Both the position numbers and the translations under genes were made by a program. From Saccharibacillus brassicae (GTDB lineage: Bacteria > Bacillota > Bacilli > Paenibacillales > Paenibacillaceae), in assembly GCF_006542275.1 (NCBI RefSeq), contig NZ_CP041217.1:2155501-2219500 (forward strand): DNA of 64,000 nucleotides, given 5' to 3'. This document shows, piece after piece, positions 60,453-64,000 of this stretch. Below the pieces are notes generated by a model, which worked only from the letters and a program-made list of their open reading frames with translations, did no database searches and had not been told where the DNA came from. How positions within the stretch are numbered: the first letter of the stretch is position 1; each line of letters begins with the position of its first letter.

Positions 60453-61073
60453 ATGAATCACCCGTCCCCTACCCACGTCAAAATCACTACCGCCGATCCC
60501 GGCGCCATCGGCTTGTTCGGTCTGGCCATCGTCACGCTCGTCGCTTCGTCGCAGAAGCTCGGACTGACGGAAGGTCTCGGTTACGCTGCAGCCTGGGCCG
60601 TTTTCCTGGGCGCCTGCGCCCAGTTGTTCGCCGCGATCCAGGACGCCAAGCACGACAATACGTTCGGCATGACCGCTTTTGCGGCGTACGCGTTTTTCTG
60701 GTTCGCGATGGCGGCCAACTGGATGATCAAACTCGGCACGTTCGGACCGGAACTGGCCGGGTCTGTCGACGGCAAGCAGCTCGGCTTCGCCTTCGGCGGC
60801 TATCTGGTCTTCACGCTGTTCATGACGATCGGGGCGATGGAGACGAACAAAGTGCTGTTCTTCATCTTCTGCCTGATCGACGTGCTGTTCCTCGGCCTGA
60901 CGTTCGACGCGTTCGGCGCTCCGGAATTTTTCCACCAGCTCGCCGCTTACGCGGAAATGGCGATCGGCCTGCTGTCGCTGTACGGCTGCGGCGCCAACGT
61001 GCTCAACGCGCACTTCGGCCGCGAGTTCCTGCCGATCGGCAGACCGTTCGGCATCTTCAAGCCCCGTCCTTAA
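60453..61073 (+). CDS. Acetate uptake transporter, GPR1/FUN34/YaaH (SatP) family
   Basis: 206 residues; GGAGG 12 bases upstream. Six hydrophobic segments. The family motif NPxPLGL is seen in variant form as DPGAIGLFGLAIVTL at the N-terminus; GMTAFAAYAFFWFAMAANW and FLFFIFCLIDVLFLGLTFDAF-like stretches (LFFIFCLIDVLFLGL) follow. SatP proteins take up acetate and succinate with protons. Monocistronic. Confidence 0.9.
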   Translation: MNHPSPTHVKITTADPGAIGLFGLAIVTLVASSQKLGLTEGLGYAAAWAVFLGACAQLFAAIQDAKHDNTFGMTAFAAYAFFWFAMAANWMIKLGTFGPELAGSVDGKQLGFAFGGYLVFTLFMTIGAMETNKVLFFIFCLIDVLFLGLTFDAFGAPEFFHQLAAYAEMAIGLLSLYGCGANVLNAHFGREFLPIGRPFGIFKPRP

Positions 61074-61097
61074 CCGGAACAGGCAAAGGTTCGACCG

Positions 61098-61132
61098 TCC
61101 CGCTTCGCGTATGTGCGCGAAGCGGGATTTTT
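61098..61132 (+). terminator. Terminator of the acetate transporter gene
   Basis: TCCCGCTTCGCG / CGCGAAGCGGGA stem and TTTTT. Confidence 0.92.
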
Positions 61133-61221
61133 GCGTTCAGCCTGCCGCGTGCTGCGTGTACGGACCTGCTGCGGCTGCGGCGACGCGCGGCGGACGCAGC
61201 CGCTTGGCGCCGGAAAAGCTT

Positions 61222-61276
61222 CAGAACAGGGTCGGAACAGGGTCAGAACAACGCCGGAACAGGGTCAGAACAGTGT
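61222..61276. repeat. Five tandem 11-bp repeats
   Basis: Units CAGAACAGGGT, CGGAACAGGGT, CAGAACAACGC, CGGAACAGGGT, CAGAACAGTGT, in register. They end 27 bases before the -35 element of the DsbA-family gene. The 11-bp period is close to one helical turn. Confidence 0.85.
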
Positions 61277-61303
61277 AGGAAGCTCTTCTTTTCACGAAAA
61301 GGC

Positions 61304-61349
61304 TTGATTTACTTACTAAATGTAACTATAATGATGTTAAGTAAGCAAA
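61304..61349 (+). promoter_or_regulatory. Sigma-A promoter with overlapping inverted-repeat operator
   Basis: TTGATT, 17 bases, TATAAT: a strong sigma-A promoter. Arms TTTACTTACT (61308-61317) and AGTAAGCAAA (61340-61349) form an inverted repeat (9 of 10 paired) that brackets the -10 region. A repressor of the MarR or HxlR type is plausible; inference. Confidence 0.75.
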
Positions 61350-61442
61350 TCATAGCCATTCCTGCGGAACGCCGCGCGCTGCCCGATCCCTAGAGGAGCG
61401 TAAGCGCGCCGTCCGCATGCAGCGGCAAAAGGAGTTTTTCCC

Positions 61443-62165
61443 ATGAAAATCGAAGTCTGGTCGGACTATGTCTGCCCGTTCTGTTATATCGGCAAGCGCC
61501 GCCTCGAACACGCCCTGGAGCGGTTCCCGCATCAGGATCAGGTCGAAGTCGTCTATAAGAGCTTCGAACTTGACCCCAATGCCCATGTGCATATCGAAGG
61601 CGATATTCACGATCTGCTCGCCGGCAAGTACGGCATGAGCCGCGAACAGGCGATCGCTTCGAACCACAGCGTCGGCGAAGCGGCCAACGGCGTCGGCCTG
61701 CATTACGATTTCGACCGGATGCGCTACACGAATACGTTCGATGCGCATCGCGTCGCGCATTTCGCGGCGGAGAAAGGGCTGTCCCAGGCCGTGACCGAAC
61801 GCCTGATGCAGGCTTACTTCACCGAAGGCGCCTTCCTGGGCGATCCCGAAGAGATCGCGAAGCTTGCGGCCGAAGCGGGCCTGGACAAGGACGAAGTGCT
61901 CGGCGTGCTGAACTCGGACGCCTATGCCCAAAACGTCCGGGCGGACGAAGAACAAGCGACGCAGCTCGGCGTGCGCGGCGTGCCGTTCTTCGTGCTCGAC
62001 GGCAAGTTCGCCGTATCCGGCGCGCAGCCGGACGAAGTGTTCGATCAGGCGCTGACCCGCGCCTGGGGCGAACGTTCGCCGCTGACCGTGCTCGGCGCGG
62101 ACGACGGCGATGCCGAAGGCTGCTCGGACGGTTCGTGCGCGGTGCCGCAGGCCAAGTCGGAGTAA
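61443..62165 (+). CDS. DsbA-family oxidoreductase, FrnE-like
   Basis: 240 residues; AAGGAG 8 bases upstream, no signal peptide, so cytoplasmic. Thioredoxin-fold active site VCPFCYIGK, substrate helical insert, cis-Pro loop VRGVPFFVLDGKFAVSGAQ. This is the FrnE branch, involved in polyketide or oxidative stress redox chemistry. The C-terminal tail has an extra Cys pair (CSDGSC). Promoter and operator at 61304-61349 suggest induction by a chemical signal. Confidence 0.93.
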   Translation: MKIEVWSDYVCPFCYIGKRRLEHALERFPHQDQVEVVYKSFELDPNAHVHIEGDIHDLLAGKYGMSREQAIASNHSVGEAANGVGLHYDFDRMRYTNTFDAHRVAHFAAEKGLSQAVTERLMQAYFTEGAFLGDPEEIAKLAAEAGLDKDEVLGVLNSDAYAQNVRADEEQATQLGVRGVPFFVLDGKFAVSGAQPDEVFDQALTRAWGERSPLTVLGADDGDAEGCSDGSCAVPQAKSE

Positions 62166-62274
62166 GCCCGCTTGCAGGCGTGCTGACGGTCCGGGCCAGG
62201 CAGGCTCAGGCGTTCCGTTTACGGAGCCGGATGCCTGACTGGCTGCCTGCCGCGCGGCGCCGCATAAGCCAGAC

Positions 62275-62315
62275 AAAAGCCCCGATGACCGCAGCTGCGG
62301 TCATCGGGGCTTTTT
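62275..62315. terminator. Bidirectional terminator between DsbA and response regulator genes
   Basis: AAAAGCCCCGATGACCGCA and its complement form an almost loop-free ~19-bp palindrome with T runs on both sides. Confidence 0.92.
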
Positions 62316-62332
62316 GGGGTGCGTCGCGATAT

Positions 62333-63487
62333 TCAGCTTCGGATCCGCTCGTACAGACGTTCCGTCTGCGACTCCGGCCTGACGCCGAGTTCTTCCTGCA
62401 GCAGGCGCTCCAGCGACAGATAATGTTCGCGCGCCTGCCGCTTGTCTCCGGCCGCCTCGCAGGACCGCATCAGCTCCCGGCAGACGTCTTCGGCGAACGG
62501 TTCCTCGCCCTGAAGCGCGCTCAGGCGGCGGATCGCTTCCTGCGGACTGCCGCTTTCCCGCTCCCGTTCGGCCAGCTCCAGCGTCAGGCGCAGACGCAGC
62601 CTCTTCAACTCGTCGGCCCGGTTCTCGGCCCAGCCGTAGTCGTGCTGCTCCAGGTATCCGCCGCGCCACATGGCGAGCAGCCGCTGCAGGCCGGACATTC
62701 GCCCGGCCGCGTCGCGGGGCAGTTGTTCGCTGCCGCGCTCGAACAGCTCGGCGTCGGACGACGCCCCGCCGCGCAGCAGGCGGTAACTCTCCTGCCGGTA
62801 TTCCAGCTGCAGCCGGGGATTCCACTCTTTGAGCATCTTGCGCAGCTGGTAGACGGACGTGTGCAGATACGCCGCCGATTTATCGATCGGGGCGTCCGGC
62901 CAGAGCAGGTCGATCAGCTCGTCGCGCCGCACCCATTGCTCGCCTTGATGCAGCAGGTAGGCGAAAAGTTCCTGCGCCTTCGCCGTGCGCCATTTGATCG
63001 CACGAACGTCGCCGGACTCGGGATCGACCAGTTCCAGGCGGCGAAAAGTCAGGATGTCCGCAGGCGGCCGCTCTTCGTCCGCCGCCGAAGAGACGGGCGC
63101 CGAAGGGACACCGGCGGCCTGTCTGGCTTGAACGGAAGGCACGATCCGGTCAATCGCTTTTTGCAGGCGCGGCGTGCCGATCGGCTTGAGCAGGTAATCG
63201 ATCGCCTGCAGATCGAACGCTTCCACCGCGTAATCGGAATAGGCGGTCACGAAGATGATCGCGATGCCGGGGCGGGCCTGCTGGATATACTCCGCCGCTT
63301 CGAGGCCGTTCATCTCGGGCATACCGATATCCAGAAAAACGGCATCTACCGCTTCCTGTTCCAGCCGTTCGAGCCCTTCGCGCGCCGACGTGCACAGAAC
63401 GGCCGGCTCGATCCGTCCGTCTGTTCGCAACAGGCGCTCCAAGTGCATCAAAGCCGGCTTTTCGTCGTCGATCAGCATTGCCCGCAT
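62333..63487 (-). CDS. Response regulator with winged-helix and BTAD domains (SARP-like)
   Basis: 384 residues. Receiver domain 1-120: LIDDEKPALMHLERLL, phospho-Asp in AVFLDIGMPEMNG, VTAYSDYAVEAF, IDYLLKPI. Residues ~150-240 are an OmpR-type winged helix (AKAQELFAYLLHQGEQWVRRDELIDLLWP, YLHTSVYQLRKML), and ~245-380 a bacterial transcriptional activation domain with helical repeats. This architecture is common among Paenibacillaceae regulators. The partner kinase is not in the window. It lies 46 bases after the receiver-only gene. Confidence 0.92.
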   Translation of the reverse strand: MRAMLIDDEKPALMHLERLLRTDGRIEPAVLCTSAREGLERLEQEAVDAVFLDIGMPEMNGLEAAEYIQQARPGIAIIFVTAYSDYAVEAFDLQAIDYLLKPIGTPRLQKAIDRIVPSVQARQAAGVPSAPVSSAADEERPPADILTFRRLELVDPESGDVRAIKWRTAKAQELFAYLLHQGEQWVRRDELIDLLWPDAPIDKSAAYLHTSVYQLRKMLKEWNPRLQLEYRQESYRLLRGGASSDAELFERGSEQLPRDAAGRMSGLQRLLAMWRGGYLEQHDYGWAENRADELKRLRLRLTLELAERERESGSPQEAIRRLSALQGEEPFAEDVCRELMRSCEAAGDKRQAREHYLSLERLLQEELGVRPESQTERLYERIRS

Positions 63488-63533
63488 GCCTACTCACTCC
63501 TGTTGTGTATGACTTGTCTATATCCGCGAACGC

Positions 63534-63920
63534 CTAGTCTTCCTGGCGCCACAAAGCGTTTTCGCAGGAATGCCGCAGCCGGACAACCGTCCGCGCCAGC
63601 CTTTCTCGCGTCAGGGGTTTGATCAAATAGTCGAAGGCCCGCTGCTCGAACGCTTCGACCGCGTACTCCCGGCTGGCCGTCACGTAGACGACGCGCAGGC
63701 GGGGGAACTCGCGCAGCAGCCGTTCGGAAGCCGCAAGCCCGGAGATGCAGCCGAGCTTCGTGTCGATGAATACGGCATCGGGCTCAAGCCGGGCGACTTC
63801 CTGCAATCCCGGGGACGCGTCTCCCGAACAGCCGAGCAGGTCGATGTCGGTATATTCTTCCAACATTCGGGCGGTCAGCAGGGAGGACCTTTCGTCGCTG
63901 TCCAATATATAGATCCGCAA
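63534..63920 (-). CDS. Receiver-domain protein (single-domain response regulator)
   Basis: 128 residues from a TTG start at 63920 with AAAGGG 9 bases upstream; an ATG at 63974 is in frame but has no site. One receiver domain: IYILDSDERSSLLTARML, phospho-Asp in AVFIDTKLGCISG, VYVTASREYAVEAF, FDYLIKPLTRERL. The short tail ends LRHSCENALWRQED. There is no output domain, so it probably acts through protein contact or phosphotransfer together with the SARP-like regulator next to it. Confidence 0.85.
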   Translation of the reverse strand: MRIYILDSDERSSLLTARMLEEYTDIDLLGCSGDASPGLQEVARLEPDAVFIDTKLGCISGLAASERLLREFPRLRVVYVTASREYAVEAFEQRAFDYLIKPLTRERLARTVVRLRHSCENALWRQED

Positions 63921-64000
63921 ATTTCTCAGCCCTTTCCCGGGAACGCGGACGTATCCGTCCGCTGCAACCAGCATAACGGACAGGGCTGAACATTTTCTGA

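Overview
This 64 kb window is a gene-dense, GC-rich (roughly 60% or more) stretch of a Firmicutes chromosome. Strong GAGGAGG-type ribosome binding sites, Bacillus-type regulation (Fur boxes, a cre-like site, sigma-B-like promoters), a CsbD protein, YdjO and Csp cold proteins, and CUT1 sugar transport without its own ATPase all fit the Paenibacillaceae. A high-GC Paenibacillus or Saccharibacillus relative is the most likely source; the genus is inference. No rRNA, tRNA, CRISPR array, prophage or transposase was recognised.

Layout. 1-5.9 kb: the 5' part of a secreted protein gene, then a minus-strand operon of a KaiC-like ATPase, a small helical protein and a GAF/LuxR regulator, then a secreted stalk-domain protein. 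6-13.6 kb: winged-helix regulator plus MFS exporter, a CUT1 sugar ABC transporter (two permeases and a lipoprotein) with a structured intercistronic region, and an alpha/beta hydrolase. 14-25 kb: K+ transporter, HNH protein with a long basic arm, hybrid histidine kinase with a receiver-like tail lacking the usual Asp, CsbD with a sigma-B-like promoter, GH36 alpha-galactosidase, a VTT membrane protein, a cupin and a diguanylate cyclase. 25-38.6 kb: amidase, NTF2-like protein, DUF72 protein, two nitroreductases, alpha-amylase, LysE exporter, pyrrolidone-carboxylate peptidase with a K+ channel, an OatA-like acyltransferase and small membrane proteins. 38.7-42.5 kb: complete polyamine ABC transporter potABCD.

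42.8-50.6 kb is the most unusual part: a minus-strand set encoding a FabH-like ketoacyl synthase, an ATP-grasp ligase, an extended SDR, a metallo-beta-lactamase-fold hydrolase, an F390-synthetase-like adenylate-forming enzyme and a GNAT-like acyltransferase. It looks like an uncharacterised lipid or small-molecule pathway. It is interrupted by a 50-bp minisatellite and by an AT-rich gap with about seven DnaA-box-like 9-mers. 50.9-57.3 kb: cold proteins, then a Fur-controlled iron locus with tatAC divergent from efeUOB, where the Dyp peroxidase EfeB has a twin-arginine signal. 57.3-64 kb: guanylate-kinase paralogue, PepT, pentapeptide-repeat protein, acetate uptake transporter, FrnE-like DsbA protein under a promoter with a large inverted repeat, and two response-regulator genes.

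Other points of interest are two genes (DUF72 and potA) whose only sensible start is ATC after GAGGAGG, several families of intergenic repeats, and a sense-coding stretch beyond the stop codon of the pentapeptide-repeat gene. Coordinates were counted by hand. Family calls rest on motif recognition, not database searches.
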